Origin: Glandiceps talaboti
Lineage: Eukaryota; Hemichordata; Enteropneusta; Spengelidae
Length of the DNA stretch: 64,000 nucleotides
Assembly: GCF_964340395.1 (NCBI RefSeq)
Contig: NC_135551.1
Coordinates: forward strand, 16,443,503 to 16,507,502
Direction of reading: 5' to 3'
Shown: one piece after another, positions 21,661-36,035 of the stretch
How positions within the stretch are numbered: the first letter of the stretch is position 1
How the letters are laid out: each line of letters starts with the position of its first letter
Notes under the pieces: generated by a model
What the model was told of the DNA's origin: nothing
The model's database searches: none
What the model saw: only the letters and a program-made list of their open reading frames with translations
Program-made: the position numbers and the translations under genes

Positions 21661-23290
21661 ACGAAATTTAAACCACAGCGGAATGAAGGGATACCCCATT
21701 GACTTGTTTCCCCGAAGAAACATGTCAGACGTGTGCTTGCGGTTAGGCCTAAACAAATAATTGTTTGGTTCCGGTTACCCGACCCACCTAAGTTTTCACT
21801 GCCGACCTTAAACTTTTTCTTTTTTGAATATTCGAGAAATAAATAATAACATTGCACTAATTGTGAAGTCTCACGAGAAATAGTGGATGGGGAAATTGAC
21901 ATCAACTTAAAAAGACAAAATAAAACTGACAGGTTCTTCCAATCTGTAATGGCTGTACATCTGATAGGAAGAAAAACAACACAGAGACCATTTGGAAAAC
22001 AATGGAATCCTAGACACTCATACAGAAAAAAGAATTATAACAAAATAAAATAAAAAAACCTACCTACCTCACCTATTCTAAAATTGAGCGTAATCGGAAC
22101 CACACAATTTTTCATTAGGCCATATCATGGAGATGGAATGCTTCGCCTTGGGACAAAATGGTCAGCCCAGTGTGAGCCGAAACGAAGTGCCTGGTGAACA
22201 GATCTAGACGGACATGAACACGCGTTTCAAGAAGAAAAGGAAAGACTAAACCAGACAGTCTGTTGAATTGTATTCCACGTCAAGATTATTGACTTTATCG
22301 AGACTTTATTGACATTTTGAATTATTTACATCGAATATTCACATGAACTTTTGAACTCGAATTTTATTTCAGCCTACTGATGGAAATTTTCAATTTGTGT
22401 GAGTTAGAATTTTTTTTTTGGCGAACTGTATTTTATTCCCCCGCTGCACAAAAACCTAGGAACCCCCTTTTTGGAAATTTGTAAACACCTTCCAGTTATT
22501 AGTCATGACTTTGAAATGGAACTTCAACGTCTTAGTGAGGGGCAATGAAAAGAAATGCCCCGTACATTACTACATATACGTATTTGGATTGTTTACATCG
22601 CGTACGTACAGATTTCATATATAGCACATCATAAAATTGCTATTGTGTGGTCTAGACTTTGTTGATTCACTTACACCTGTAGGGTCTATGGTTTATAGAG
22701 CAACGAACAAACAGGCGCATTTTTATCGGTCCGATGTGACCCTTTTTAGCGAGTTAACCTAGTTTACATTCCCATGTGTTAGTATAGCGATTCTAAATTC
22801 GAGTTTAATATTAGAGTAGTAGAATTTGTCGACGAGTCGACCCTTAGATTTGACGTCGGCAATTTTATGTAATCTGATTGGATAACGACCTAGGCCTGGC
22901 GTACGTGATATTTTACAGGTCAAACAACCTTTTGTTATGACTGATAGCTATAGGTGGTTTCAACCACAAATTCGAACCGCCAAGTGAAATGTCCTCAATT
23001 TCTAGCAGTTTTATAGTTATTTTTAGCTAGAGATATTCATATGCAAATTAGCATGTCCCTGTATAAGCGCTTGGTTCATTGGACAGACTCAGAGGTCTGT
23101 TCCAGGTACATTTCGTCGGACCAACAATTAGTTAACGAAATAGGATCAACGATTAGTCTACGGACGATTTATCCCCTGATTATCTTGTTTGACATATGGT
23201 GCAGCAACCCTGTATAGTAACGTTTTCCACGAGCGAAATATTAATTAAAGAAGTGAGATGTTTTATTGAAGATGTTCTTGCTGAGTGCAT
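21661..23290. other. No recognised feature
   Basis: This is mixed-composition sequence. Short frames (for example 21519-21905 on the minus strand) have no recognisable domain. No terminal repeats, tRNA-like folds or RNA genes are evident to the eye. Confidence 0.4.
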
Positions 23291-23815
23291 TCTCTGGCGA
23301 TCTTTGAGTCATCAACCCCAAAGTACAGATTCCCCTCCTCGATACTTGAACTATCGAATCCAGCGAAACATCGAATCGTCATCGAAAGAAGATCATCGGT
23401 AACGCTAAGAAAGAAGATCAACGGTAACGCTACAAAAAAAAGATCAACGTTAACACTATGGGAGAAGATGACGTCTACATATATTTATAATTTGGTTGGT
23501 GGCCACCCGAAGGTCGACGAATATTAAACGAATTCGAAAGTCAGTCATCGCCTGGTGGCAGCTACGGTTATCATCTTCATCGACGAAAACAACGAATTTT
23601 CCCCTACCCCTAATTACACAATCTCCCCGCGTGTTGTGTTGTGTTGTGTTGTGTTGTGTTGTGTTGTGTTGTGTTGTGTTGTGTTGTGTTGTGCGTGATG
23701 AGTGAGTGGTGTGGTTAAAAGTCTCCCCATCGTTATCACTCACATAGAATATAACCAAAACACCAAACATCCAAAATAAATACATATCACAGAATAAAGA
23801 GAAAGACTCATACAT
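23291..23815. repeat. Dispersed repeat, copy 2
   Basis: Same orientation as 141-690 and alignable over its length. It lacks the micro-palindrome of copy 1 and instead carries a (GTGTT)n expansion (about 23632-23692), where copy 1 has only a short gtatgttgtggtgtgtg stretch. The overlapping open frames here are incidental. Confidence 0.75.
23632..23692. repeat. (GTGTT)n pentanucleotide microsatellite
   Basis: About twelve uninterrupted GTGTT units inside dispersed repeat copy 2, giving Val/Leu/Cys or Thr/Gln/His artefact frames. Confidence 0.97.
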
Positions 23816-24293
23816 AATCATAAATTGGAAATTTACAACCTGATAACGGCGGCGTAATTAAAATATGTTCATTTCATTTTCTACAAAACCATAATCTCAA
23901 ATTTCATAAAGTGTCAATATCATCTCTTAGTATACAAAGTAAACTATGGAAATTTTGATATGGAATGTAAAGGGATATTTTATTTTTGAATAAAATAGTA
24001 CATAATCAAGTAGAATGATATTAAGTAATATGTCAACCCGTCATGGGATTTATTTACATTAAAGGGGAATTAAAAACATAGGAGTGAAAAATACACTTTA
24101 TTATTTACTTACAACGACAAGAAATATATATATATATAAAACCTGTAAATCATATGTACTGTACTGCACACTGACAATTTTAAGTCTAAAATGTGATATA
24201 ATGACAATGCATAAGTAGTATACACCGTGATAATTATATGCAAACTTACCCACTGGATACAGGGATTTAGTGGAACACCATCCATCACAAAGG

Positions 24294-24436
<143 letters not shown>

Positions 24437-25158
24437 TTTGTTAGAAGAGTACGTAGAAACAATTTGATAAACCTTGTACTAGATGGAATATTTGAAGGGA
24501 AATATTAAAATAAATCTTTTTGTGATGCCATGTAAGGAAAAGAACGAATCGGAATTTACAACCTGATAATGGTGTAAAACCAGAATCGCGTAATTAAAGT
24601 GTGTTCATTCTAATTTGCATAAAACCTCAATCTCATAAGTAACAATGTATCAGTGTCATCTGTTAGTGTTTAAAGTACAATGTAATGGTTTGTAAAAGGG
24701 TGTTTGTGAATAAAATAGTATATGATATAATCAAGTAACATGATTTTAAGTATTAAATATGCCAACTTGTCATCGTATTTAGTGTATCGTCAATAATTCG
24801 AGAAATGAAAAGAGAATTGAATACAAATTCCTACTCGATATTAATTATGATAACAGGATTAACGTGATTGAAATGTTTTCATCATCTGTGAAACGTTCAT
24901 CTCAACTTTTTTTTAAAATATAATTTATGGACTTTAATATATTTGATGACTATATGCTCCACTGAAAACAAATCTACACTTATTTACTTAAAAAACGCAA
25001 GAAATATCTGTACTGTACTGTACACTATAACAATTGTAAGTCTAGAAATATGATATACTGATAATGCATAACTAGTATACACCATGACAATTAAATGCAA
25101 ACTTACCCTCAGCTGGATACAGGGAATGAGAGGAACACCATCCGTCAAGAAGATGGAC

Positions 25159-25161
<3 letters not shown>

Positions 25162-25238
<77 letters not shown>
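25162..25238. repeat. (GA)n microsatellite, unit 2
   Basis: GA run followed by a short G tract, at the same relative position as in the other units. Confidence 0.98.
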
Positions 25239-25243
<5 letters not shown>

Positions 25244-26024
25244 TAAAAATAGTTAGGAATACACTGCTGTAGTATATCGACATGACTTATTTGTTAGAAG
25301 TGTACGTAGAAACAATTTGATAAACCTTGTACTAGATAGAATATTTGAAGGAAAATATTAAAATAAATATTTTTGTGATGCCATGTAAGGAAAAGAACGA
25401 ATCGGAATTTACAACCTGATAATGGTGTAAAACCAGAATGGCGTAATTAAAGTGTGTTCATTCTAATTTGCATAAAACCTCAATCTCATAAGTAACAATG
25501 TATCAATGTCATCTGTTAGTATTTAAAGTACAATGTAATGGTTTGCAAAAGGGTGTTTGTGAATAAAATAGTATATGATATAATCAAGTAACATGATTTT
25601 AAGTAATATGCCAACTTGTCATCGTATTTAGTGTATCGTCAATAATTCGAGAAATGAAAAGAGAATTGAATACAAATTCCTACACGATATTAATTATGAT
25701 AACAGGATTAACGTGATTGAAATGTTTCCATCATCTGTGAAACGTTAATCTCAACTTATTACATAAAAAAAAATAATTTATGGACTTTAATATAGTTGAT
25801 GACTATATGCTCCACTGAAAACAAATCTACACTTATTTACTTTTAAAAAAAGAAATATCGAAACAAAACAGTCTGTATGTACTGTACTGTACACTATAAC
25901 AATTGTAAGTCTAGAAATATGATATACTGATAATGCATAACTAGTATACACCATGACAATTAAATGCAAACTTACCCCCAGCTGGATACAGGGAATGAGA
26001 GGAACACCATCCGTCAAGACGATG

Positions 26025-26132
<108 letters not shown>

Positions 26133-26907
26133 TTTAAAATAGTTAGGAATACACTGCTGTAGTATATCGACATGACTTATTTGTTAGAAGTGTACGTAGA
26201 AACAATTTGATAAACCTTGTACTAGATGGAATATTTGAAGGAAAATATTAAAATAAATTTTTTTGTGATACCATGTAAGGAAAAGAACGAATCGGAATTT
26301 ACAACCTGATAATGGTGTAAAACCAGAATGGCGTAATTAAAGTGTGTTCATTCTAATTTGCATAAAACCTCAATCTCATAAGTAACAATGTATCAATGCC
26401 ATCTGTTAGTATTTAAAGTACAATGTAATGGTTTGTAAAAGGGTGTTTGTGAATTAAATAGTATATGATATAATCAAGTAATATGATTTTATGTAATATG
26501 CCAACTTGTCATCGTATTTAGTGTTTCGTCAATAATTCGAGAAATGAAAAGAGAATTGAATACAAATTCCTACTCGATATTAATTATGATAACATGATTA
26601 ACGTGATTGAAATGTTTTCATCATCTGTGAAACGTTAATCTCAACTTATTATTTAAAAAAAAAAATTTATGGACTTTAAAATATTTGATGACTATATGCT
26701 CCACTGGAAACAAATCAACACTTATTTACTCTAAAAAAACCAAGAAATATCGAAACAAAACAGTCTGTATGTACTGTACTGTACATTATAACAATTGTAA
26801 GTCTAGAAATATGACATACTGATAATGCATAACTAGTATACACCATGACAATTAAATGCAAACTTACCCCCAGCTGGATACAGGGAATGAGAGGAACACC
26901 ATCCGTC

Positions 26908-27062
<155 letters not shown>

Positions 27063-29555
27063 AATTATTAGTTAAACTCCTTATTGAATGCCTGGTTGTT
27101 GGTCTGCTCGTACGCAAACGAAATACAATGCATTTTATTCAAGTATGAACGTATACTTACTTTTATTCCCGTGAAATGATTTTGAAATGAATATTACCTC
27201 AAGCACTTTCTTTATTTAGCGTATCAACAGAACACTATTATTGGAGAAATCCTTGGTAATATCAACATTGAAAACAAATCAAAAATTGTATTTGAGTCTG
27301 TTAATCAGTGTAATACTTGAAAGAAGTGTTGTTTTAATCGTTAATCATTGGTCGGTATTATCTATATATAGTGTAGTGACAAGTTTAAATCGTGAGCTAA
27401 AGCTTAGTTTTAAGATCGTCTCCATGTTATGTACTAGTTTGTAACTGTAGTATCGTTACTGATCAGACAACCACAACATATTCATCGGAATTTTTTTAAA
27501 TAACATTAAGTATACAGTATGCAAGCTAATCAGTGGTCAATCTGATCCGTAAATAGTGTAGTAACAGTAAGGGTGTACGATATTACAAGCAAGTTATTTT
27601 ATGTAATAACAAAACACAATGTTCAGTTGCAGCTAGTTCGATTTTAACGCTCTTATATACAGTTACGGTCGTTGCTATAGATACTTACATCACTTATAAG
27701 GCCCTTAGAGAGCGAGACAATCAAATAAATTTTAGCATGATTGCTGTTTGCTGTTTATAAATTGTTGATTTTTTAAACAATGAATATATCGGAGAGTAGG
27801 TCAGTCAAACCCATAATGTATGTATGTGAGTGAGTGAGTGAGTGAGTGAGTGAGTGAGTGAGTGATGGAATTTTGAGCATTTAGCTTGACCTGGAGTGGC
27901 TAGGGTTTTCATAATAATTAATTTGTAAACGGCTAATCTGTTTGGAAAGTTGAGAATGTATGTATATGAGTGAAATGGCGATAATTCTGTAACTGAGAAA
28001 AGAAGAACTTGGAGGACATTAGAAGAACTTGGAGGACCTTAGAACTAGGTCTATCAGTCTGAGAGTTCCAAGGTGGAGGGGGTGGGGGGGGGGAGGTAAA
28101 TCCCAATCTTTCGAGGATTAAAAGGTCAGATCCAGTAGGACTGCAAGATTCACATTCACGCCTACGTGCCTCTTTCTTACAAGCCGAGAGTATTTATTCC
28201 ATCAACGATGTGTATTTGGTATTTATACCGACAGTTGTAATTGAATCACCTTCTGTGAGAGCTAACCTGGACTGCTGGTTTCGATTTTGATAAGAGTGAA
28301 TACGTTCACACACTGTTTCTCACTGTTTCCCACCTTAGTTACTGAGTTGAAAGCTGGAGAAACAGTTAATATTCAACTGCTTTGATCCACTTTTTGTTTA
28401 TAAATTAGACGATTGTTCGACTCAGAACTTTCTCCGACTATCATGACCATTCTACTCCTCTATGTAATCAACTTAACATTCTTGACATCCGTAAACTTTG
28501 TAAACTTCAACTTGCATGTTCATCTTCGACATAACATACAATCACTTTATATGTACATACTTTTGACCATTACATTATAGACAACATTATAGACATCCCA
28601 TAGCTATCCGACCAAAACAAACACCAGTTATAAGTTTGACAAATTCCGGAGGTCCGACTTTCAATTAGACAAGTTGACACAACTTCAGCTATCAAATCTT
28701 GTAGTTCTATACGTGCAATATACCATAGACATTAATATAAGGCAACCTTAAAATGGTACGTTTTCAGTGAATGTACTCTCTTTTTGTCTGTCCTCTTTAA
28801 TTAAATTATTCACTCTTTGACCCCATGTACGTTTTCATTGATTGATTGATTGATTTATGGCTTTATTGATTTATTTGAATTTTGTTCATTTAATTATTTA
28901 TGGGTTTATTGATTGATTGCTTGCTTGATTGATTGATTTAATGATTTATTGGTTTATTTATTTATTATCAATTGTGTTGCTTGATATAAAGACCCTTTGA
29001 ATATATTAATATTATCTGCATACTTCATTAATTTTACTTACAACATATATGTTGTTATATTTGCTGCTGTGTATCTCATACCCCAAACTTGTCCAAAAGT
29101 TTCTGATCCATGGACTCTGATTAGGTCGAAAGTATTTATATGGCCTTCACCAGCAGAGGTTATTCTGTTTTAGTAATGCAAGAAGCAGTGAGGCGTTCCA
29201 TTTTGGTGAAGGTGTGTGGGGTCATCTTATTTGCAAATACATGTTGTATTTCGTAAAGCGGACGATTGTTTCTATTCTCAGTCCACCTCATCGATCAAGC
29301 CAACACTCATCATCTGTGGCCACATTTGATTTACCATATGTCCACAGGGTTCAAATACACCATACTTGCCAACGTTAGAGTACGTGTCACTATTAGCTAA
29401 GCTAGGACCAAGCATTGATGTCAGAAAACTCAAAGAAAAAACATCCAGGGCTCTAACATGGTCGAATACGGGTAAAATAGGGATGTTAGTGTTACTCCTC
29501 TCTGTACCTTGCTGACAGATCACGTAACTATACTCGAATCACTCTCATATCTCCA
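27063..29555. other. Non-coding; (GAGT)n and ATTG-rich runs
   Basis: No gene recognised. It holds a (GAGT)n run (27827-27864), a short duplicated word gaagaacttggagga (about 28003-28036), a G-run (28083-28095) and a degenerate (ATTG/ATTT)n stretch (28838-28975). The frame at 29278-29523 (minus) has no identifiable domain. Confidence 0.45.
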
Positions 29556-29625
29556 CTTGGATCACCTAGGACTTTAGGGAATGAACTAGCAGACATCACA
29601 CAGATTTATATCCAAGCCAAAATAG
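29556..29625 (+). pseudogene. Possible LINE RNase H remnant
   Basis: Allowing one frameshift, tggatcacc...gggaatgaactagcagac reads like WI..H-LGL-GNELAD, the histidine-loop signature of non-LTR retrotransposon RNase H domains. The recognisable part is only about 20 residues, so a chance match is possible. Confidence 0.3.
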
Positions 29626-31880
29626 AGAATAAGAACAACAGCATTCATTCGCCTTCTTAGAAATGCATCCTTGCTCCTGTTGTGAACTCCCTTTTACTTT
29701 CATATATGTCCAAATTTACAAAACGCATTGAATGGCTGAATAATCAATGTAAACTATATTAAATCGTGAAGGAGGAGGAGTTGCCATGCCCTGGTGACTA
29801 TTCCCAATAACATTGATCAATTATTAGTATGAATTCTAGTTATGTGTGAAATGTAGACTGTTTTCTTCCTGACTTAAATATACTTTAGACTTGTTGTCTG
29901 AGTTACATATCCTTGAGAACGTCTACCCACCTTTCAATCGAAGAACGCTATAATGTAGTCAAAATATGGAATTTGCTCAAATTATGAATATGTCATCTGT
30001 AATATTAACAAGAGGCTAATTTGTATGTACGTACAGTAAATATAACGTGGCAATGTCAGTTCCTGTAATGTTGTAAACGTTCTTATCACATTGGAAATAA
30101 TTTTATACTAACAGGACCCAAGTAACTGTAGATCACGTTTAGCATGTGTAAAAGGACGTATGACATGTGATGCACTCCTGGAATAAATTAAATAGAAATA
30201 CCAATGTCATGAATGGTGTACACTGTAGAGTATATGATAGTATATGATATAATATGTTAATAATTGACTGGTATCGTTCCTCTTTGGTTGATGATTGGAT
30301 TGGGAACAACATTAGTCCGAAGTTCAATATAATGGCTAATACTAAGTTCAGGCCTTAAATGTATGGAATGGAAGATAAGTTTGAGGGCTTGTTGGCTACC
30401 AAGCTAACAAAACAGCACAGAGGAGTAAATAATAAATTCTTTGAAATGTACTCTGTTCTACTTCTGAAACAGTGCTTCCAAAATTAAGTGACGTTCTTGA
30501 AGTTTTGTAATTATCATTTAAAAAAAAAGAATTATCAAGAAACTGTTCTTCCCATCACTACCCAACCACCCCGTGACAATAATAATGTGTACCACCAATA
30601 TAATGCCATCGTTGGTTTCAAAAGTAAAACGCCAGAATTAATTGATACACTCTTCAAATGGAAATTCATCTGTGTTCGTAATCCAACTTAAATTGTTAAA
30701 TTAAACTTTTGTTGTAAAACAAAGTTGAAAATTATTTCTTGAAAGTTTAAAAGTTATGTTATTTATATTGTTCTTCTCGTGATAAATGTACATCGTGGTA
30801 CAAATAAAAGATTTGCCATATCGTAAGACAGTTAACTGTAACTACACATCTAGTCATGTGTGTAAATAGAAGAACTCGATTCAATTTCCTTCGATCTCTC
30901 AGGACAATGTGAGAATCGATTTCTTCTTTACCTTCGCGGGCAGAATCAGAGCTTATAGTAATATGTATTATGTAATTACCACATGAACAACTACGTCATT
31001 GTATCAAGAAAATCGACGTATATCCCAATCTTTTTTAAAAGTCACTCAAACTCGAAACTGAGTGGTAAACTTACCGTTGGTTTTGTTTTTGATCATGAAT
31101 CCATCTAGCCATTAACACTTGGTTTCTCTTTAACCATATGTTGCGAAGTTGTGTTACACCACCGCCATGTTGTCATTTAAAAGTACCGTTATGTTCTAGG
31201 CTACGTAAGGTTACGTTTTGGTGTCTAAGTTGTGTTGTTATAGGTAGATCGTCAGAACGTAAACGATTCTCCACTCTAACTATCCTTCTAGAGTAACAGA
31301 ATCGAACAAGCTTGTCTAATATATGAATTAGCCACACATGTATAGTCACTAATACGTACGCTCTAACCTAGACTGTCGACAGTCGCTCGCGCCTTTTTTT
31401 CCTACGTTTTATCTAAACTCCGATCCGGTGCAACACTACTCTAATCGCAAACTGATATCGATGGAAGAAGTAAGTTCTAGTTGTCACCTTCAAATTATAG
31501 TGCTGTCATATTATAAATGTAATTTGTTACAAATAAATGATCTCTCACCTAGCTTCATTGTTCTAGAAGACGTTGTGAACTTTCCACAGAATACTTAAGA
31601 TTGAGATTTAATATCATGTCACATGTAAATTTTCCACGTGTAAGACAAGTGTTGATCACGTCACTGGAAAATAGGTATTAATCTAAATTCAATAATCAAC
31701 AAGTTACCTTGTTTACCAGTACTAATCTATGTTATTTAAACAAAACACGACATCAAAACACTTGAATTGTTAGTTACAAAGATAATGGCAATCAATCCAA
31801 AATTAGTAGAAAAATCAACATATTAGTAGTTAACCTTGTTGTTGTAGACCTCTTATACTCTACAGCAACAATATAATATA
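29626..31880. other. No recognised feature
   Basis: AT-rich sequence with only short frames lacking domains. No terminal repeats, tandem repeats or RNA-like structures stand out by eye. Confidence 0.4.
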
Positions 31881-31887
31881 TCTGATA

Positions 31888-33300
31888 ATGAAATACTACA
31901 AGCGTTATATATGTGTTTCTACTGATTTGTTTAGGTCGACTAAGGATAAACTTATTCTGGTCCTTCGTGTTATTTTTAAAATTATCTTTGATACAGGTGG
32001 TGTACAACAAGAATGGACCAAGGGTATTATAGTTCCGTTGTACAAGATACATTGTTCACATTGGGTTGCATTTTCGATAGTCAGGCGGGTTTTAGAAGTG
32101 GCGTTCATAACATTGTTACTTTGCACAATCATGATTGTAAACTACCCCTGTAACCCAAAAATTCATTTTTACTATCTTTTTGTCGACTTTAGTAAGGCTT
32201 TCGATTCTGTAAATTATAATTTATTGTTGTATAGACTTCGAGTCATACAATCATATTTAATGATCCACCAGTTGGTTTACAACGGTAGTTTGCAGTATTA
32301 GAGTCATTTCGAAATAGTCTATAAACATGACTAAAAATAAAATCATTTCATATAGATGTGGTTCAATTGTGATGCAATCCAAAAATTGTGTATTCAAAGA
32401 TGAATGAACAGAAACTTTTAGTTACTACAAATATCTTGGTCTAATACTTCCAAACGGAAATATTTTGGAGCAAAGCAGTACTAGTGTCAACACTATTCTA
32501 TTGGAGATCAAACCAGGAACGCCATACCTTTCATATAATTTGTAGTACTAGTGCTTTGCCGTACACATATTATTTTTAAGTTTTCCGATACAATTATTTT
32601 TACCAGTGATAACCCATGGTTCGAAAATTTGTTCACTGAAAGAATACAACTTAAAAATTGTAAGACATTCCTTGATGTTATGTCGACAAAGATAGATGCA
32701 CGTGTTTAGGTGATTGTGGTTGATATTCATTTTTTAATACACACTTTTAACAATAGTTTGTAAATGTCATAAACCAAAGTAGCTAGGCATAGTGACGATC
32801 TGGATTTTGCAATCGACATCATCACCAGGGATTGTTAAGTTGATATTTATACACGAAGGCTACTTGGTCTTTAAGTATGGATCCTAAATGGCATAGGGCG
32901 TTTGCCGGTTTGAATAGTTCTGCCCATGGACTAGTAGTTAAGGAAAGTGGGTCACTGTGTATAGGTGTTGAAGACGGTTTTTTTGTTTGTTTATTTTTTT
33001 TAAAACAAGTATGTCGACAGTTATTGAGAATGACTTTCATTACATTTCGGGTTGTCCTCTATATGTTCCACAGTCTAAGGGAAATGTATTAACTGAGATT
33101 TCATATATAGACAGAGAGTGAAATTCATTTTTTCATGTTATTCTATGAGTATTCAGTAATATTATAGTCAACCTCGATTTTTCTGTGAACCAAGCTCTCT
33201 CTCGCTCTCTGTTTATGTTGTAAACCATTTCTCTTTTGATTGTATTTGTAAACATGCGATTTGGGCCAGTGGCCTCCAAGAGGAATAAATATAAAATTTA
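31888..33300 (+). pseudogene. Non-LTR retrotransposon (LINE) reverse transcriptase remnant
   Basis: Reverse transcriptase blocks occur in the expected order. FKIIFDTGGVQQEWTKGIIV followed by PLYK is the N-terminal part. QAGFRSGVHNIVTLHNHDC follows after a frameshift, and YLFVDFSKAFDSV carries the first catalytic Asp region. KYLGLILPNGN (about 32430) and PVITHGSKIC (about 32600) correspond to the YLG and P.lTYGSE blocks downstream of the active site. The block containing the YADD catalytic motif was not found between 32300 and 32420 and is probably deleted. Near the 3' end, gggccagtggcctccaagag followed by aataaatataaa looks like a LINE tail. No endonuclease domain is present, so this is 5'-truncated and dead. 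The clade (CR1-, L2- or RTE-like) is not resolved. Confidence 0.75.
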
Positions 33301-34218
33301 CTATACATAGCTACGTAATCATTTTATATACAGAGTGAGTCCAGTACCAGTAATTAGAACCAGGTTAACCTCGTTTTGAAACTCAGATGATTCTAAATGA
33401 TGACCGTCAACGTATTTTCGCCACGTTGATTAGCGACAGTCGCACAATGTTGCACAAGCTCAATATACGAACTTATAATTAGTTCGTTTAGTACAACCCC
33501 CCCCCCTCCCCCTAAACGAATCTTCACAGTGCGACATCAACACATTAATATATGATGTAAACCACGATGAAACCTGCAGCGGTCACACCACTTCGAGCGA
33601 TGTAATGTAAACACTAGATGGTAAACACATTAAAAATAATACCGAAAAACCAGCAGTGTACCTCAGATTAATAGAAGTAAATTTTCAATCAACATCTCAA
33701 CATCTCAGTAGTAAATACAGAACCTGATATCATTGAAGGCGTGAAAGTTTTCGAAATGTAGTTCGAAGTGCGGAAAATTAATGAAGTTCAGCAATTGCCT
33801 TGACGCCAGACCCCTTCCCCATAAAGAATGATGTTCTGAGCTCGTGTGATATTGTGCGATCGTTGCTTACTGAAGGAAAGGTTTAGTACTAGTCATACAA
33901 CAATTCACTTTTTAAAAAATGCAGGTAACTGGCAGTTCATAATTACACCATGGCCATGAACGGGGCCTGTTTGCTGCCGTTCAAAAAGCAAACAAATGTA
34001 ATTACTTCATTCGAACCGATCAAAAGGCTAAAATGTGAAACCCATGTGATAGGAGGTCATCTCAACGCCTTGCCACGAGTTTGCATTGCCATGGATGATG
34101 CTTATTTAATATCTACGTAATACAGTAGTTATACATCAATGTCTATATATACTAGTATCAATTATTTTTACGTAGTACTCAAAATCCTTTTGCATGCGCA
34201 ACATCAAGCGTCAACATT
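33301..34218. other. No recognised feature
   Basis: Intervening sequence between the LINE tail and the left direct repeat of the DIRS element. It has a C-run at about 33497-33511. Nothing coding is recognisable. Confidence 0.45.
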
Positions 34219-34261
34219 TGTAGTCACGCAACACAGAGGGCGTACTCATGGGTCACATGTT
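34219..34261 (+). repeat. DIRS split direct repeat A1
   Basis: Matches 37420-37464 (A2) with a few differences, in direct orientation, and marks the left end of the element. Confidence 0.85.
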
Positions 34262-34416
34262 ATCTACTTACTTGGAATACCTATAGCGGTCAAAGGCAAG
34301 ATACGTTCACAAACAGAAATATTCCAAGAAGACAACATCAGATAGGACCTAATGGTCAGCAAAATGACATTTCAGAGTCATGGAAAGTAAATTCCAGGCT
34401 GCTTCACTAGGAACAC

Positions 34417-36035
34417 ATGTATGCAAACGAATGGATTAAAATTTGTGCACCAAAACATATTATAAACTGGATAACTAAAGGTGTTCAGCTCCCATTTGTG
34501 AGTGAACCAGAACAATTTTGTCTTCCAAATCATAGACTTTCTCGAAACCAAGCAGACTTTACCAACAAAGAAATTCAACAGTTAATTGAATGCAATGTTG
34601 TATAACAATGTTCAACAGAACCCTACTGTGTATCACCCATTGGATGCGTGTACCCAACAAGTGAGGAAAATGACGTATGATAATAGACTTACGAACATTA
34701 AACCAAGTTTGTCTCCTAACCAAAATTCCAAAACGAAGATATACATACAATGATGGAAACAGTGCAGAAAAATGACATGATAGCAATATGGGTTTTCGAA
34801 AAATGGCATATGTAGACGATTTTCTCCTCGCAGCTCAGGAAGAACCTATAAACAGTAAAATAGACAAAGCTATGCAAACTATGCAAGTACTGGGTTGGTG
34901 CCTCAATTGTGAGAAATCCAAACTAGTACCATCAAACAAGAAGGTGTTTACCGGACACCAAATAAACAGTGTATGTTAAGATGGAGACCCAGAGATCAGC
35001 GATGATACCAACACAGCATGTAAGGAAGTTAAGCCGATATAATGAGGGCCTTGCACAAAAAGATATGCTTCCAGCCAGAGTACTTGCCAGAATAGCTGGA
35101 CGATGTTTAGCAATGACACAAGCTATATATAGTACCGGGCAAACTCCTACTCAACAGTGTTATTAGCCACGAAAACTTCATGGGGAAATATTCTAACTAT
35201 ATAATTAAACCACCAGTCCAAAAAGACATGGAATGGTGGTTAACGGCCGTGCAATAGTGGAATGGGCGCTCAACAACAACACAAACAATATGCTAGTCAA
35301 TGAGCAAATGTGGACAGATGTGTTTCAAACAGGATGGGTAGCAGATAGACTCTCTCACAGTCCTCGAAGCTTCGCATAAATAGCTAAAACTTGGGTTGTT
35401 TTTGTATATATCTACTGCATAATTGTACTCATATACTAGTATCCCGGCCAGTATCCCTAGCCCTGTACTGTGCGCCCTCATCGATCACATAGGGCTAACA
35501 TTTTGTTGATGGCAGAGCTTCGCCTAACTATTTATCTTATTTATGCGAAGCTTTGAGGACTGTGAGAGAGTCTAGGGTAGCAGTATACGTGCAGCACGAA
35601 GCAGCAGGCAACTGGAACAAAAGACTGTCTATGAAACATTTCGACTACAGGGAACTAATGGCAGTATTGATGTCATTGAAGTCATTTACTCCAAAATTGA
35701 TCAGCCAATGTTACAACGTTAACAGTGGCATATCTCAACCACCTGTGTGGGTGCTGTCCAGAAATGTCCCAAGTAGTAAAACCTGTGTGGATGGAAGCAC
35801 ACGACTTCGATACAAAACTGGCAGCGAAACATTGAGTGGGGATACGTTGTCCAGAATTGTGGATCGTTACGATTGGAGACTCCACCCAAAACTGTTCCAA
35901 ATGTTGGACAACATGTGGGGACCTCACAGTATAGACAGATTTGCCAGCATGACAAATACGCAGTTACAAATTTACAACAACTGGATGCTCGACCCTTTGA
36001 CACCCGGAATCGACGCACTGGCTAAACAAGACTAG
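34417..36035 (+). pseudogene. DIRS reverse transcriptase-RNase H remnant
   Basis: Starting near 34430, frames encode a DIRS RT lead-in (INWITKGVQLPF, NKEIQQLIECNVV), then SPIGCVYP and IIDLRTLNQVC across frameshifts. The catalytic box follows as KMAYVDDFLLAA (34800-34835). The spacing between the DLR-LN block and YVDD is far shorter than usual, so internal RT sequence is deleted. RNase H follows with WTDVFQTGWVA (about 35311-35343), is interrupted by a small TIR element, and resumes with VYVQHEAAGNWN and HFDYREL. It ends with WGPHSIDRFASMTNTQLQIY typical of DIRS RNase H, and DALAKQD. Multiple stops are present. Confidence 0.82.
35345..35574. mobile_element. Small TIR element (MITE-like) inside the DIRS RNase H, 9-bp target duplication
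   Basis: A ~230-bp insert is flanked by the perfect 9-bp repeat GGGTAGCAG (35336-35344 and 35575-35583). Its ends are ~37-bp inverted repeats beginning tagactctctcacagtcctc, followed by aagcttcgcataaata. It splits the RNase H reading frame exactly between the TGWVA block and the following VYVQHE block, showing it arrived after the DIRS element. It has no coding capacity. The 9-bp duplication length equals that of the RecQ transposon, but the terminal sequences differ. Confidence 0.85.

Noticed and set aside
29278-29523. 81-codon minus-strand frame as a host gene
   Set aside because: No domain, no splice support, and it lies next to a probable LINE relic on the other strand.
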